DNA of 64,000 bases from RYN-230 sp036509255 (GCA_036509255.1 DATCFY010000079.1:20792-84791), one strand, 5' to 3'; counted from the first letter of the stretch, positions 53,349 through 62,257 are shown. Numbers and translations are program-made. Notes: generated from the sequence alone by a model not told the origin.

Positions 53349-54518
53349 ATGAGCGACATGCATCTCGAGACGGCCCTTTCGCTGCCTAGCGGCTTCAGAT
53401 TTGACGAGGTGTCGAGCCTCACCGCACTCAGGGCGCGCGCCTCAGCGGCCCCCAGCCTGGGGCCGCTCGCCGCCTTCACCGGCACGTTCAGGGGCAGTGG
53501 CTTCAACCTCATCTTCCGGCCTGACAGCACGGCGACACCGACGCCGCTGCCGGTGCCCGTCACCGGAAGCGACAACGTGCTCGAACTGAACCTGACCCTC
53601 GAGACCTTGTCGTTCTCGCAGCGGCTCGGCTCTGTTCCCAACCGGGGCAGCCTGGCGGAGGGTGACATCTTCCTGAACGGCGTTCCCTACCTGCAGACCA
53701 TCAGCGACGTCACCGTCCCCAGCCAGCCCGTCGGCATCCACTTTGAGCCCGGGCTCTGGATGGCCGTCCCGGCCACCACTCACCCCGCCGAGGGGGTGAC
53801 AGTCGTGCGCATGGCGTCGATTCCGCACGGCACGACGGTCGAGGCGCAGGGGACGTCATCCACCGTCGCGGGAAAGCCGACCATTCCGGCCGTAGACATC
53901 ACCCCGTTCTCGACCCTGGCGCCGCACACCAAGATTCCCTTCCCCAGCCAGACCGCCGCCACCAGCAACACAGCGCGGATCCCGCAGAACCTGGCTCCCT
54001 TCATCACCGCCGGCACCATCACGCAGGCCATGCTGACCGACCCCAACACCCTCCTGCGTAACCACATCGCGTCGCAGACCATCACGTCCACGGCCACCAT
54101 CTCCATCGCCAGCGACCCGGCGGCCCCCCTATTCGGCGGCGGCACGGACAACATCGCCTTCCTGCTGGGAAACCCGAAAGCCACGGGCAGCGCGCCGAAT
54201 GCCCAGACCCTGAAGATGGAGGCGACCTTCTGGATCGAGACGGTCGAATTCACCATTGAGGTGCCGATCTTCGAACCGGGTCAGCCACCGCTGATCATCC
54301 CCGCCGGCACCGGGGCCGCCGGGCAACCCGTCCCCGAGTTCCTGGTGAACCCGCCGATCCCCATCACGGCGCCACGATCGATCACCGTCAAGGCGACACA
54401 GATCCAGTACTCACAGCAGGTCTTCCTGAACTTCAACACCCTCACCTGGCCACACGTGTCGGTGGCCACGCTCGTGCCGAGCAGCCCCATCGCGGTCCCG
54501 GCTTCCGCCTGGGCCTAG
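53349..54518 (+). CDS. Conserved protein of a mostly fungal-like family
   Basis: A 389-residue protein with FTGTFRGSGFNLIFRPDS near residue 40, NRGSLAEGDIFLNGVPYLQT, HFEPGLWMAVPATTHPAEGV and RMASIPHGTTVEAQG, all strongly patterned beta strands. From memory these blocks resemble a family best known from ascomycete fungi and a few actinobacteria, sometimes annotated as haem-binding; I cannot verify it. No signal peptide or membrane segment. ATG 53349 has GGAGGAAG. Not part of an operon. Confidence 0.6.
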   Translation: MSDMHLETALSLPSGFRFDEVSSLTALRARASAAPSLGPLAAFTGTFRGSGFNLIFRPDSTATPTPLPVPVTGSDNVLELNLTLETLSFSQRLGSVPNRGSLAEGDIFLNGVPYLQTISDVTVPSQPVGIHFEPGLWMAVPATTHPAEGVTVVRMASIPHGTTVEAQGTSSTVAGKPTIPAVDITPFSTLAPHTKIPFPSQTAATSNTARIPQNLAPFITAGTITQAMLTDPNTLLRNHIASQTITSTATISIASDPAAPLFGGGTDNIAFLLGNPKATGSAPNAQTLKMEATFWIETVEFTIEVPIFEPGQPPLIIPAGTGAAGQPVPEFLVNPPIPITAPRSITVKATQIQYSQQVFLNFNTLTWPHVSVATLVPSSPIAVPASAWA

Positions 54519-54615
54519 CCGCCGGACGAGACGGGAGCATCCCGGGGCGGCCTTGCCGATGACGCCCTCCCCGGCGCGATGGCTTTCCCGGGGACGTCGC
54601 AACTATGGTGAAGTC

Positions 54616-55380
54616 ATGTCCGCTGTGAGCGAGCCCGCCAGCGGCCGGGTGGCGGCTGCCGCAGCGCGGACGGTCGCGGCCGGTACCGCCCGGCTGCTCG
54701 CGGCCTGGTGCACGGGCTCGCCGGTGCCCGAGACCCCGGACCGGCGCTGCGACGGGGTCGCCGACTTTGCCGCGCGCCGGGCCCGCGTGTCGCAGTCGAT
54801 GTTCTTCACCGACCGCACGACGGCGGCGCTCATGGAACTCGGTGACGGCGACCCGGGCGTGCTCGACGCCGTCGAGCACATGGAGATGATCTACGACGGC
54901 GCGAACGCCTATGTCCGGTACGAGGACAGCTGGACAGGCATTTCCCTGGTAGATCCGGACGGTCCGCTCGGGCCAAATGACCCGCTCTGGCCCGTGGATG
55001 CCCTGTTCGGGGCCAGCGATGACGCCGTGGAAATCGGGCCGGAGGCCGTGCGCGCCGTGCCCGCGACGCGTTACCGCCTCACCATTGACCTGGGCCGGGC
55101 GGACGCGGCGCTGCCGGCCGGAGTAAGCGTGCCCGCCGGGCCGTAGCGCGCGCTCAGCCGGCTGCCCGCCGAGGTCTGGCTCGACGCGGAGGGCGTGGCC
55201 CGCCGCATCTCGGTGAGCACTGACCCGTCTGCCGCTGCGGATAAGCAGGTCTGGTCGATCGTTGAGCTGTGGGATTTCGGTGTGCCAGCCGGCATCACGC
55301 CCCCGCCTCCCGATGAGATCCTCAGCCCGGAGGAAGCTTCCCGCCTGGCCGAAGGGGACCCACCCCAGCGGAACGCCTGA
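54616..55380 (+). pseudogene. Gene split by an in-frame TAG
   Basis: The frame runs from ATG 54616 through AVSEPASGRVAAAAARTVAA and GDPGVLDAVEHMEMIYDGAN to a TAG at 55144-55146, then continues in the same frame with RALSRLPAEVWLDAEGVARR and ISVSTDPSAAADKQVWSIVE to the stop at 55378-55380. The second part is evidently the C-terminal third of the same domain (a lipoprotein-like beta half-barrel, LolA/LppX type, but without a lipobox here). One base change would restore a 254-residue protein. Amber readthrough is conceivable but not suggested by context. Confidence 0.7.
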
Positions 55381-55406
55381 TCAGCTCCCGAAGGGTGTCA
55401 TCCTGA

Positions 55407-55618
55407 TCAGCTCGTGGTGAGGCGTTCCATGGGCTGCCTGGTGACCTGGCCAATGATCTCGAAGTCCTTATCGACGTGCAGGACGGTGAGCCCGGCTAGT
55501 TCCGCGGCAGGCGGCGATGATCAGGTCGCGGATGGAGGGGGCGCGGTGCTGGCCCCGGTCGGTCAGGACTGGCGGCCAGGCGGACGAGTGCGGACTTGTC
55601 GATCAGCCAGCCCGTCAC
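55407..55618 (-). pseudogene. VapC PIN-domain toxin, gutted
   Basis: The GTG at 55618 overlaps the antitoxin stop by 4 bp, as in intact VapBC pairs. The start reads VTGWLIDKSALVRLAASPD, which is the PIN N-terminus with the first catalytic Asp. The C-terminus reads LAGLTVLHVDKDFEIIGQVT and RQPMERLTTS in another frame, with the conserved acidic LHVDKDFE. The middle, about 60 residues with the second catalytic Glu region, is missing. Size is about 212 bp, against roughly 400 bp for an intact toxin. Confidence 0.75.
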
Positions 55619-55842
55619 TGCCAGGCCTGTGTCATCACATTCGGGTCGGCCAGGTCAGCAAACACGTCAGCGAACCGGGCCAGATCCTGAATGCTGACCG
55701 GGGTACCGGCGGCCGTCGCATCCTGCGCCAGGCGGCGGCGCACATACTCGCTGCGCGAAAGCCCCAGACGCCCCGCATGCGCGTCAAGCGCTGCGATGAC
55801 CTCATCAGGCACATCCCGGATCAGCATGTCCGTCATACCCAC
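55615..55842 (-). CDS. VapB-type antitoxin (ribbon-helix-helix)
   Basis: A 75-residue protein: MTDMLIRDVPDEVIAALDAH is the ribbon-helix-helix N-terminus typical of FitA/VapB antitoxins; GRLGLSRSEYVRRRLAQDA follows, and the tail would bind toxin. It is intact although its partner toxin gene is not. It could bind its own promoter region or other sites, but no toxin is available from this locus. Confidence 0.85.
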   Translation of the reverse strand: MGMTDMLIRDVPDEVIAALDAHAGRLGLSRSEYVRRRLAQDATAAGTPVSIQDLARFADVFADLADPNVMTQAWQ

Positions 55843-55922
55843 CTCCAGCCTCTACCGTGCCCTCTGTGATATCCCGCGATAGCGTCTCTATCGTGCCGAG
55901 TTTCCCGGCCGCCGCAGACCGG

Positions 55923-56570
55923 TCAGTGGCCGGTGAGGTGGATCACGCCGACGTCGGACAATCCGGTCAGGACCAGTTGCACGCCGAGTGCGGCGAGCAG
56001 GAAACCGAACACCTTCTCGGTGATCAGCATGCGGCTGGCGTCCAGGTGATTGCTGACGTGCGCGGCCCAGCGGAATACCGCGATGTCGAGCGCGAGGACC
56101 AGGATGAGCACGCCGACGACGACGGCGAACACGGCGAGGGTGCTGGCTTCTGCGGACGCGGTGACCAGGACGACGATCCCGGCTGGGTTGAGCAGGTAGG
56201 GCACGGCCAGCGGAAAGACCGCGATCTGCATCGGGTCTTTGCCTTCGGCCGGATGGTCACCGCCGTTCTCGTCGCTCTTTCCGAGCACCATGGTGACCGC
56301 GATGATCAGCAGGATGATGCCGCTGGCGACACCGAGCGCGCCGGGGGAGAAGTGCAGCAGCCTGGTCAGCAGGCCGCCGAGGAGCAGCAGCAGCACGGCC
56401 ACGGTGCCCGCGGTGGTCAGCATCTTGCGCAGGACACGCCGCTTCGTGGCCTCCGGCATCTCCTTAGTCGCTTCCAGGAAGGGCACCAGGGCGATTTTCG
56501 GGCCGATGCCGATCAGGAGCAGCAAAAACGTGTCGATGACGAAGGCGGCGTTCAGCGATTCGAGTTCCAT
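55923..56570 (-). CDS. MarC-family membrane protein
   Basis: A 215-residue six-helix membrane protein: AFVIDTFLLLLIGIGPKIAL, TVAVLLLLLGGLLTRLLHFS, LGVASGIILLIIAVTMVLGK, DPMQIAVFPLAVPYLLNPAG, then two further helices. The P-L-A-V-P-x-L-x-x-P motif is the MarC hallmark. Its function is not known despite the name. ATG 56570. Confidence 0.92.
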   Translation of the reverse strand: MELESLNAAFVIDTFLLLLIGIGPKIALVPFLEATKEMPEATKRRVLRKMLTTAGTVAVLLLLLGGLLTRLLHFSPGALGVASGIILLIIAVTMVLGKSDENGGDHPAEGKDPMQIAVFPLAVPYLLNPAGIVVLVTASAEASTLAVFAVVVGVLILVLALDIAVFRWAAHVSNHLDASRMLITEKVFGFLLAALGVQLVLTGLSDVGVIHLTGH

Positions 56571-56642
56571 CTGTTCCGCGGCTCGTTCAGATTCGGCCAG
56601 CCGGACAGATCCGGCCAGCCGGACAGGGCCGGCAGGCGACGC

Positions 56643-57095
56643 TCACGTGCCCTGCACGGGCTGGGCCATCGGTGCCGTCAGCTCGAGCTGGACACCGTCA
56701 GGATCTTCAAATGAGAGCACATCAATGCCGAACGAAGGCAGGCTCGCGATCTCGCCGTGCGTGACGCCGTGCTCATCCAGCAGCCGCGCCGCCTGCTCGA
56801 GGTCATCGTGGCTGGCGACGCCGAAGCTGAGATGATCAAGTCCCACCCGGTCCGGGTCGAAGCGGTCACCAGGCGGCGCCATCGGCCTCAGGCCCAGCAG
56901 CAAGTTGCCGCGGATCATGACCACGCCGCCGAACAGGACCTTGAAGACCTCGGCGGCCGACGGGTCGTCCTGGGGTGGTGACTCCACCGCCACCGCGAAG
57001 CCGAGCAGGCTCGTATAGAACTGCCGGCTCCGGCCGACGTCGGTCACCGTGAGCCGCAGGTGGTGAATATCGCCGGTCGGAATCTGCCCAGCCAT
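56643..57095 (-). CDS. VOC-family protein
   Basis: A 150-residue glyoxalase-like protein: DIHHLRLTVTDVGRSRQFYT, SLLGFAVAVESPPQDDPSAA, VGLDHLSFGVASHDDLEQAA and DVLSFEDPDGVQLELTAPMA. The His, His and Glu positions suit a metal site. ATG 57095 is preceded by GGAGGGAG. It starts 72 bp upstream of the MarC gene on the same strand and may be co-transcribed. Confidence 0.88.
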   Translation of the reverse strand: MAGQIPTGDIHHLRLTVTDVGRSRQFYTSLLGFAVAVESPPQDDPSAAEVFKVLFGGVVMIRGNLLLGLRPMAPPGDRFDPDRVGLDHLSFGVASHDDLEQAARLLDEHGVTHGEIASLPSFGIDVLSFEDPDGVQLELTAPMAQPVQGT

Positions 57096-57480
57096 CACAC
57101 CGCTCCCTCCCCGATCCAAGCAGCGGGCCCACGCGATCAAGCCCCAGGCGACCAGCATCCTCCTGCGCCGTGCCGGTGCCAATGCGCATCGTCAGCGTTC
57201 TCGCCCGATCTACGATCGCGAATCATCCGAGGTCATGACCGGCGGCGTGCTGGCTCCGCACGGGCCTCCCCTCCAGGGAGGCATGGCTGAAGGCCTGGGT
57301 CACTCCCGACTGCATCAGGCTTTCATCCACGTGGGCAGGTCCAAGTTACATCCACGTAGTTTGCGCCTTTTGTGGCGAATTGGCGGCGAGGGGAAGCTTG
57401 TCTGGCCGTGCCGCCCCGGCGAACGAGTGTCAGGCCTGGTGGGAGGCGGTGGGAAACGGAAGTCAAGCGCGGGTTCGTTG
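57096..57480. other. Gene-free interval
   Basis: About 385 bp downstream of tRNA-Arg and upstream of the VOC gene on the same strand. No gene, repeat or clear terminator is recognised. It must contain the promoter of the VOC-MarC unit. Confidence 0.5.
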
Positions 57481-57552
57481 CGCCCCCGGCAGGATTCGAA
57501 CCTGCGCACCCGCCTCCGGAGGGCGGTGCTCTATCCCCTGAGCTACGGGGGC
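57481..57552 (-). tRNA. tRNA-Arg (anticodon CCG)
   Basis: A complete cloverleaf of 72 nt on the minus strand. The acceptor GCCCCCG pairs with CGGGGGC, discriminator G follows, and no CCA is encoded. The D-arm begins GCTCAGGGGATAGAGC, the anticodon loop is CTCCGGA (CCG in the middle, reading CGG Arg codons) on a CCGCC/GGCGG stem, and the T-arm carries GGTTCGAATCC. It is located next to an ArgRS-like gene on the other strand. Confidence 0.97.
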
Positions 57553-57670
57553 TCCAGGACGGGAAAAGAGTATCAGTCCCCGGCGCTACCATGGACCGGC
57601 GTGGGCACAGCTTGGCGACGCCTTGGGCATGTTGTCGCGGAAACCAGCCGGCACACGCTAGCCTCACGCC

Positions 57671-58159
57671 GTGGCGCAGGCTCTGGGACGCGTGCTCGTG
57701 GTAGACGACGATGAGGTGATTCGGCAGCTCATCGCCGTCAACTTGACGTTGGAAGGGTTCGACGTCGCCACGGCCGTGGATGGCCAGGACTGCCTGGACA
57801 AGGTCGCGGCGATCGACCCGGACGTGATCACGCTTGACGTCATGATGCCCCGCCTGGACGGCTGGGTGACCGCGGGCCAGCTCCGCCGTAACCCGCAGAC
57901 CAGCCGGATCCGCGTCGTCCTGATCACCGCGCGGGCGCAGGAGGACGACAAGACCCGCGGCCGCGAGATCGGCGTGGACGCCTACCTGACCAAGCCGTTC
58001 GACCCGGGGGAGATGATCCGGGTCGTCCGCGAGCTGGCCGGAGCTGCGACCCGCGAGGCCCGCGAGGCCGAGAGTGCCGCGTCGGGGCAGGCAGGCACAG
58101 CCACCGAACCAGATAACGAAACCGGCCAGCTGCCTGGCGACCAGCCAGGGCTTTCCTGA
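57671..58159 (+). CDS. Single-domain response regulator
   Basis: A 162-residue receiver: the acidic cluster VLVVDDDE (Asp12-14), the phosphoacceptor Asp56 in VITLDVMMPRLDGW and Lys108 in DAYLTKPFDPGEM. After about residue 128 follows a 35-residue polar tail with no output domain. Probably relays phosphate to or from another protein. GTG 57671 begins immediately upstream of the conserved fold. The same gene order (receiver, then ArgRS-like, then lysA) is known to me from other actinomycetes. Confidence 0.93.
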   Translation: MAQALGRVLVVDDDEVIRQLIAVNLTLEGFDVATAVDGQDCLDKVAAIDPDVITLDVMMPRLDGWVTAGQLRRNPQTSRIRVVLITARAQEDDKTRGREIGVDAYLTKPFDPGEMIRVVRELAGAATREAREAESAASGQAGTATEPDNETGQLPGDQPGLS

Positions 58160-58279
58160 CCTAGCGGTCCGCCTGCGCCCGCTCCGCCCAGGGCCGGCTG
58201 ACCGGCCCGCGTGGCCGCTCCCTGGCCGCAACGCGAACCGTCCACCCGTGCTCACACCCGGATAGCCTGCTCGTCTGTG

Positions 58280-59410
58280 ATGACCGGGGACCTCACCGCC
58301 GCCCTCGCGACCGCCGTTGCCGCGGCTGTGGCGTCCGGCGAGCTGCCGGACGACGCCGCCCTCAGCGCCGGCCCCAGCCTGGCTTCCGGTACCTGGCGGC
58401 CGGTGCCGCCCGAGGCCGGCGGTGGTCCCGGCAGTTACGCGACCACGCTCCCGTTCGGGCTGGCCCACCGGCTGGCGGCGGATCCGGCCCGGGTCGCCGC
58501 CGTGCTCGCCGCAGCGCTGCGGTCCGTGCCGGGCGAGAGCGGTATCAGCGACGTCAGTGTGACCGGGGGCGGATACCTCTCCGTGACGGTCACCCCCGAC
58601 GCGCTGGCCCGGCTCGCGGTCCGGATCCCCGAGGCCGGGCCGGGATGCGCCCGGAGCCGGGCCCGGCACGGCGCGCGGCTGACCGCACCGCGCGACGCCC
58701 GGCTGGCTGGTGCGCGAGACTGGCCGGACGCCGGGCGGCGGCTCACCGCGGAGCTGGCCGGGCGGCTTGCCGAGGCTGCGGGCGCCGAGGTCACCTGGAC
58801 ATCGCCCGGGCGCGAGGACCGGCCGGAGGACGGGGCAGGCGGCCCGGTTGCGGAGGCTATCGCGTACGTGGGGGAGGACACCGTCCGGTTCGCGCTCAGC
58901 CGGCTCGCCAGCGGTGTTCCGTGGCCGGCCGGGCCCGACCTTGACCCCCGGGTGATGGCCGCGCAGGAGCTGGGCAATCCCGCCTATGCTGTCCGGTACG
59001 CGCACGCTCACGCCGCGTCTGCGCTGCGGCAGGCCGCTGACCTCGGGCTGCCAGGGCCAGGCGCGGAGCGGTTCCAGCCGTGCCTGCTCGCGCATCCCAG
59101 TGAGCAGGCACTGCTCGACGCGATGTCCTGGCTCCCGGAACGGGTGGCCGGGGCGGCGCGCCGTCGGCAGCCGCACGTGGTCGCCGCCTACCTGGAGGAG
59201 CTGGCCAGCCGGTACTTCGACTGGCAGGAGGCCTGCCCGGTGATGCGGCCCGGCTCAGTCCCGCCGCGGCCGCCGGATCCGCCTCCCGAGGGCGGCTCAG
59301 CAGCGGGCGGGGAGTTGATCCAGGCCCGGCTGCAGCTGGCCAGCGCCGCGCGGACGGTCCTCGGGACCGGCCTGCGGCTGCTGGGCATCGCCGCGCCGAG
59401 CCGGATGTAG
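58280..59410 (+). CDS. ArgRS paralogue lacking the catalytic domain (DALR domain protein)
   Basis: A 376-residue protein. The N-terminus resembles the additional N-terminal domain of arginyl-tRNA synthetase (YATTLPFGLAHRLAADPARV, SVTGGGYLSVTVTPDALARL); the C-terminal half is the DALR anticodon-binding domain (NPAYAVRYAHAHAASALRQA, AAYLEELASRYFDWQEACPV, LASAARTVLGTGLRLLGIAA). The HIGH and KMSKS motifs and the whole Rossmann domain are absent, so it cannot aminoacylate. It may bind tRNA-Arg or regulate. ATG 58280; lysA begins 78 bp later. Confidence 0.88.
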   Translation: MTGDLTAALATAVAAAVASGELPDDAALSAGPSLASGTWRPVPPEAGGGPGSYATTLPFGLAHRLAADPARVAAVLAAALRSVPGESGISDVSVTGGGYLSVTVTPDALARLAVRIPEAGPGCARSRARHGARLTAPRDARLAGARDWPDAGRRLTAELAGRLAEAAGAEVTWTSPGREDRPEDGAGGPVAEAIAYVGEDTVRFALSRLASGVPWPAGPDLDPRVMAAQELGNPAYAVRYAHAHAASALRQAADLGLPGPGAERFQPCLLAHPSEQALLDAMSWLPERVAGAARRRQPHVVAAYLEELASRYFDWQEACPVMRPGSVPPRPPDPPPEGGSAAGGELIQARLQLASAARTVLGTGLRLLGIAAPSRM

Positions 59411-59488
59411 CCCCCTCCGTACGGGCCGCCCGGCCGACTGGCCAGGCCGCAGCACGAGACAGCAGACCCGAGCAGTAAGGACCGCGTC

Positions 59489-60928
59489 ATGAGCCGTGTC
59501 GCCCACCCCGCCGGACCGCGGCACGCCGACGTGCTGCCCGCCGAGCACCCGCCGACCCCGCCGCAGGATCTCAACGCGCTGCACCCGGCGATCTGGCCGG
59601 GTTCCGCCCACCGGGCGGCCGGCGTGCTCGCCATCGGCGGCCTGGACGTGCGGGACCTGGCCGTCGAGTTCGGCACGCCGCTGTTCATCTGTGACGAGGA
59701 CGACTTCCGCCAGCGCTGCCGCAGCTACCGCGAGGCGTTCGGTGCCCGCGCCGGGGTGTTCTACGCGGCCAAGGCGTTCTGCTGCCGGGGCGCGCTGCGC
59801 TGGGTCACCGAGGAAGGCCTCGGCGTGGACGTGTGCACCGGCGGCGAGCTCGAGGTCGCGCTGCAGGCCGGCGTGCCGCCTGAGATGATCACCCTGCACG
59901 GCAGCAACAAGCTGGAAAGCGAGCTGACCCGGGCCCTGGACACAGGCGTAGGCCACATCGTGGTCGACTCCTTCGAGGAGATCGCCCGCCTCGCCTACCT
60001 GACCGACCCGCCGTTTCCCGGCCGCGACGCGCAGGGAAACGGGTCAGGCGGGAACGGGGCCGTCAAGCCCCGCCCCCGGGTGCTCGTCCGGGTTACCACC
60101 GGGGTCGAGGCGCACACCCACGAGTTCGTGGCCACCGCGCATGACGACCAGAAGTTCGGCTTCTCGCTGTCCTCCGGTGCGGCCGACGAGGCGGTGCGCC
60201 GGGTCCTGGCCTGCCCGGGAGTGGAACTAGCCGGTCTGCACTCGCACATCGGCTCGCAGATCTTCGACACCGACGGTTTCGAGGCGGCCGCCCGCCGGGT
60301 ACTGAGCCTGGCCGTCCGTATCCGCGACGAGCATGGCATCGTCATCAGCGAGCTGAACCTCGGCGGCGGGCTCGGCATCGCCTACACCCCGGACGACGAC
60401 CCGGCGGACATCAAGGTCATCGCCCAGAACCTGCATGAGATCGTCCGGGCCCAGTGCGCCGCGGCGGGGCTGGCCATGCCCCGGCTGACCGTGGAGCCCG
60501 GGCGCGCCATCGCCGGACCCGGCACCGTTACGCTGTACGAGGTCGGGACGGTCAAGGACGTGGACGGGCTGCGCACCTACGTAAGCGTGGACGGCGGGAT
60601 GAGCGACAACATCCGGACCGCGCTGTACGACGCCGAATACACCTGCGTGCTCGCCTCCCGCGAGTCGGCGGCGGCACCGATGCTGTCGAGGATTGTCGGC
60701 AGGCACTGCGAGAGTGGGGACATCGTGGTCCGGGACAGCTACCTGCCCTCCGACCTGGTCCCAGGCGACCTGCTCGCGGTCGCGGCCACCGGGGCGTACT
60801 GCCGGTCGATGGCCAGCAACTACAACCACGTCACCCGGCCCGCTGTGGTGGCCGTCCGGGACGGAGGGGCCCGGGTGCTGCTCCGCCGCGAGACCATCGA
60901 CGACCTGCTCCGGCTGGACGCCGGATGA
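59489..60928 (+). CDS. lysA: Diaminopimelate decarboxylase
   Basis: A 479-residue fold-III PLP enzyme that decarboxylates meso-diaminopimelate to lysine, the last step of the pathway. Lys95 in VFYAAKAFCC binds PLP. VCTGGELEVALQAGVPPEMI, GLHSHIGSQIFD, NLGGGLGIAYTPDD, EPGRAIAGPGTVTLYEVGTV and the C-terminal RESYL-like VVRDSYLPSD are conserved. A GNGSGGNGAVKPRPR insertion near residue 180 is an extra loop. ATG 59489, AAGGA upstream. First of four biosynthetic genes. Confidence 0.97.
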   Translation: MSRVAHPAGPRHADVLPAEHPPTPPQDLNALHPAIWPGSAHRAAGVLAIGGLDVRDLAVEFGTPLFICDEDDFRQRCRSYREAFGARAGVFYAAKAFCCRGALRWVTEEGLGVDVCTGGELEVALQAGVPPEMITLHGSNKLESELTRALDTGVGHIVVDSFEEIARLAYLTDPPFPGRDAQGNGSGGNGAVKPRPRVLVRVTTGVEAHTHEFVATAHDDQKFGFSLSSGAADEAVRRVLACPGVELAGLHSHIGSQIFDTDGFEAAARRVLSLAVRIRDEHGIVISELNLGGGLGIAYTPDDDPADIKVIAQNLHEIVRAQCAAAGLAMPRLTVEPGRAIAGPGTVTLYEVGTVKDVDGLRTYVSVDGGMSDNIRTALYDAEYTCVLASRESAAAPMLSRIVGRHCESGDIVVRDSYLPSDLVPGDLLAVAATGAYCRSMASNYNHVTRPAVVAVRDGGARVLLRRETIDDLLRLDAG

Positions 60929-60967
60929 GGACCCGTGCCGGACGACGAGACCTAGGGTGATGCCGTA

Positions 60968-62257
60968 GTGCGGACGTTGAAAGTGGCGTTGCTGGGCTGC
61001 GGCACAGTGGGCTCGGAGGTCTACCGCCTGCTCACGCAGCAGTCCGCGGAGCTGGCCGCGCGGATTGGCGCCCGGCTGGAGGTGGACGGGGTCGCGGTGC
61101 GGCGCCCGGGCCGTGCCCGCTCCGTGGCCGTCGATCCCGCGCTGCTCACCGCCGACTCCATGGAACTGGTCACCCGCCCGGACGTGGACATCGTGATCGA
61201 GGTGATCGGCGGCATCGAGCCGGTCCGCTCGGTCCTGCTCGCCGCGATGAAGTCCGGCAAGTCCGTGGTCTCCGCCAACAAGGCGCTGCTCGCCGAGGAC
61301 GGCGCCACCCTGCACGAGGCGGCCCGGGAGAACGGGGCCGACCTCTACTACGAGGCCGCCGTGGCCGGGGCCATCCCGCTGCTGCGGCCGCTGCGCGAGT
61401 CGCTGGCCGGGGACGAGGTGCACCGGGTCCTGGGCATCGTCAACGGCACCACCAACTACATCCTGGACCGGATGGACACTTCGGGCGCCGGGTTCGCGGA
61501 CGCGCTGGAGGAGGCCCAGGCGCTCGGTTACGCCGAGCCTGACCCCACCGCGGATATCGAGGGCTTCGACGCCGCGGCCAAGGCGGCCATCCTGGCCGGG
61601 CTGGCCTTCCACACCGGGGTCACCGCGGCCGACGTGTACCGGGAGGGCATCACCGCGGTCACCGCCGCGGACATCGCCAGCGCCAGGGTGCTTGGCCGGG
61701 TGGTCAAGCTGCTGGCTATCTGCGAGCGCCGGGACGGCGGCGTGTCGGTGCGCGCCCACCCGGCGATGATCCCGCGGACGCATCCGCTGGCCGGGGTGCG
61801 CGAGGCCTATAACGCGGTGTTCGTCGAGGCCGCATCGGCTGGCCAGCTGATGTTCTACGGGGCCGGCGCCGGGGGAGTGCCCACCGCCAGCGCGGTGCTC
61901 GGCGACGTGGTGGCGGTGGCGCGCAACCTGCTCGCCGGTACCCGCGGGCCGGACGCGCTGACCTACGCCAAGCTGCCCGTCCTGCCCATGGGCGAGACGC
62001 TGACCCGGTACAACGTGGCGCTGGACGTGGCCGACCGGCCTGGCGTGCTGGCCCGGGTGGCGGAGACCTTCGCCCGGCACGACGTGTCGATCAAGGCGGT
62101 CCGCCAGGAAGGCCGGGGCGACGACGCGCAGCTGGTCATCGTGACGCACATCGCCCCGGACGCGGCCCTCTCGCGCTGCGTCACCGAACTGGAGACGATG
62201 GACTCCGTCCGGGCCGTGGCCAGCGTGATGCGGGTGGAAGGCGAGGGGGACGAATGA
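60968..62257 (+). CDS. hom: Homoserine dehydrogenase
   Basis: A 429-residue enzyme that reduces aspartate semialdehyde to homoserine with NAD(P)H. VALLGCGTVGSEVYRLLTQQ is the nucleotide-binding motif; IEVIGGIEPVRSVLLAAMKS, VVSANKALLAEDG and NGTTNYILDRM are catalytic-domain hallmarks; a C-terminal ACT domain (NVALDVADRPGVLARVAETF) suggests feedback control by threonine. GTG 60968. Overlaps thrC by 4 bp (ATGA). Confidence 0.98.
   Translation: MRTLKVALLGCGTVGSEVYRLLTQQSAELAARIGARLEVDGVAVRRPGRARSVAVDPALLTADSMELVTRPDVDIVIEVIGGIEPVRSVLLAAMKSGKSVVSANKALLAEDGATLHEAARENGADLYYEAAVAGAIPLLRPLRESLAGDEVHRVLGIVNGTTNYILDRMDTSGAGFADALEEAQALGYAEPDPTADIEGFDAAAKAAILAGLAFHTGVTAADVYREGITAVTAADIASARVLGRVVKLLAICERRDGGVSVRAHPAMIPRTHPLAGVREAYNAVFVEAASAGQLMFYGAGAGGVPTASAVLGDVVAVARNLLAGTRGPDALTYAKLPVLPMGETLTRYNVALDVADRPGVLARVAETFARHDVSIKAVRQEGRGDDAQLVIVTHIAPDAALSRCVTELETMDSVRAVASVMRVEGEGDE

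Noticed and set aside
56595..56640. Two copies of CGGCCAGCCGGACAG in direct repeat
   Set aside because: Only two copies, at the 5' side of the MarC gene; no dyad or clear role.
60227..62149. 640-codon open frame on the - strand across lysA and hom
   Set aside because: Antisense shadow of two clear biosynthetic genes in high-GC DNA.
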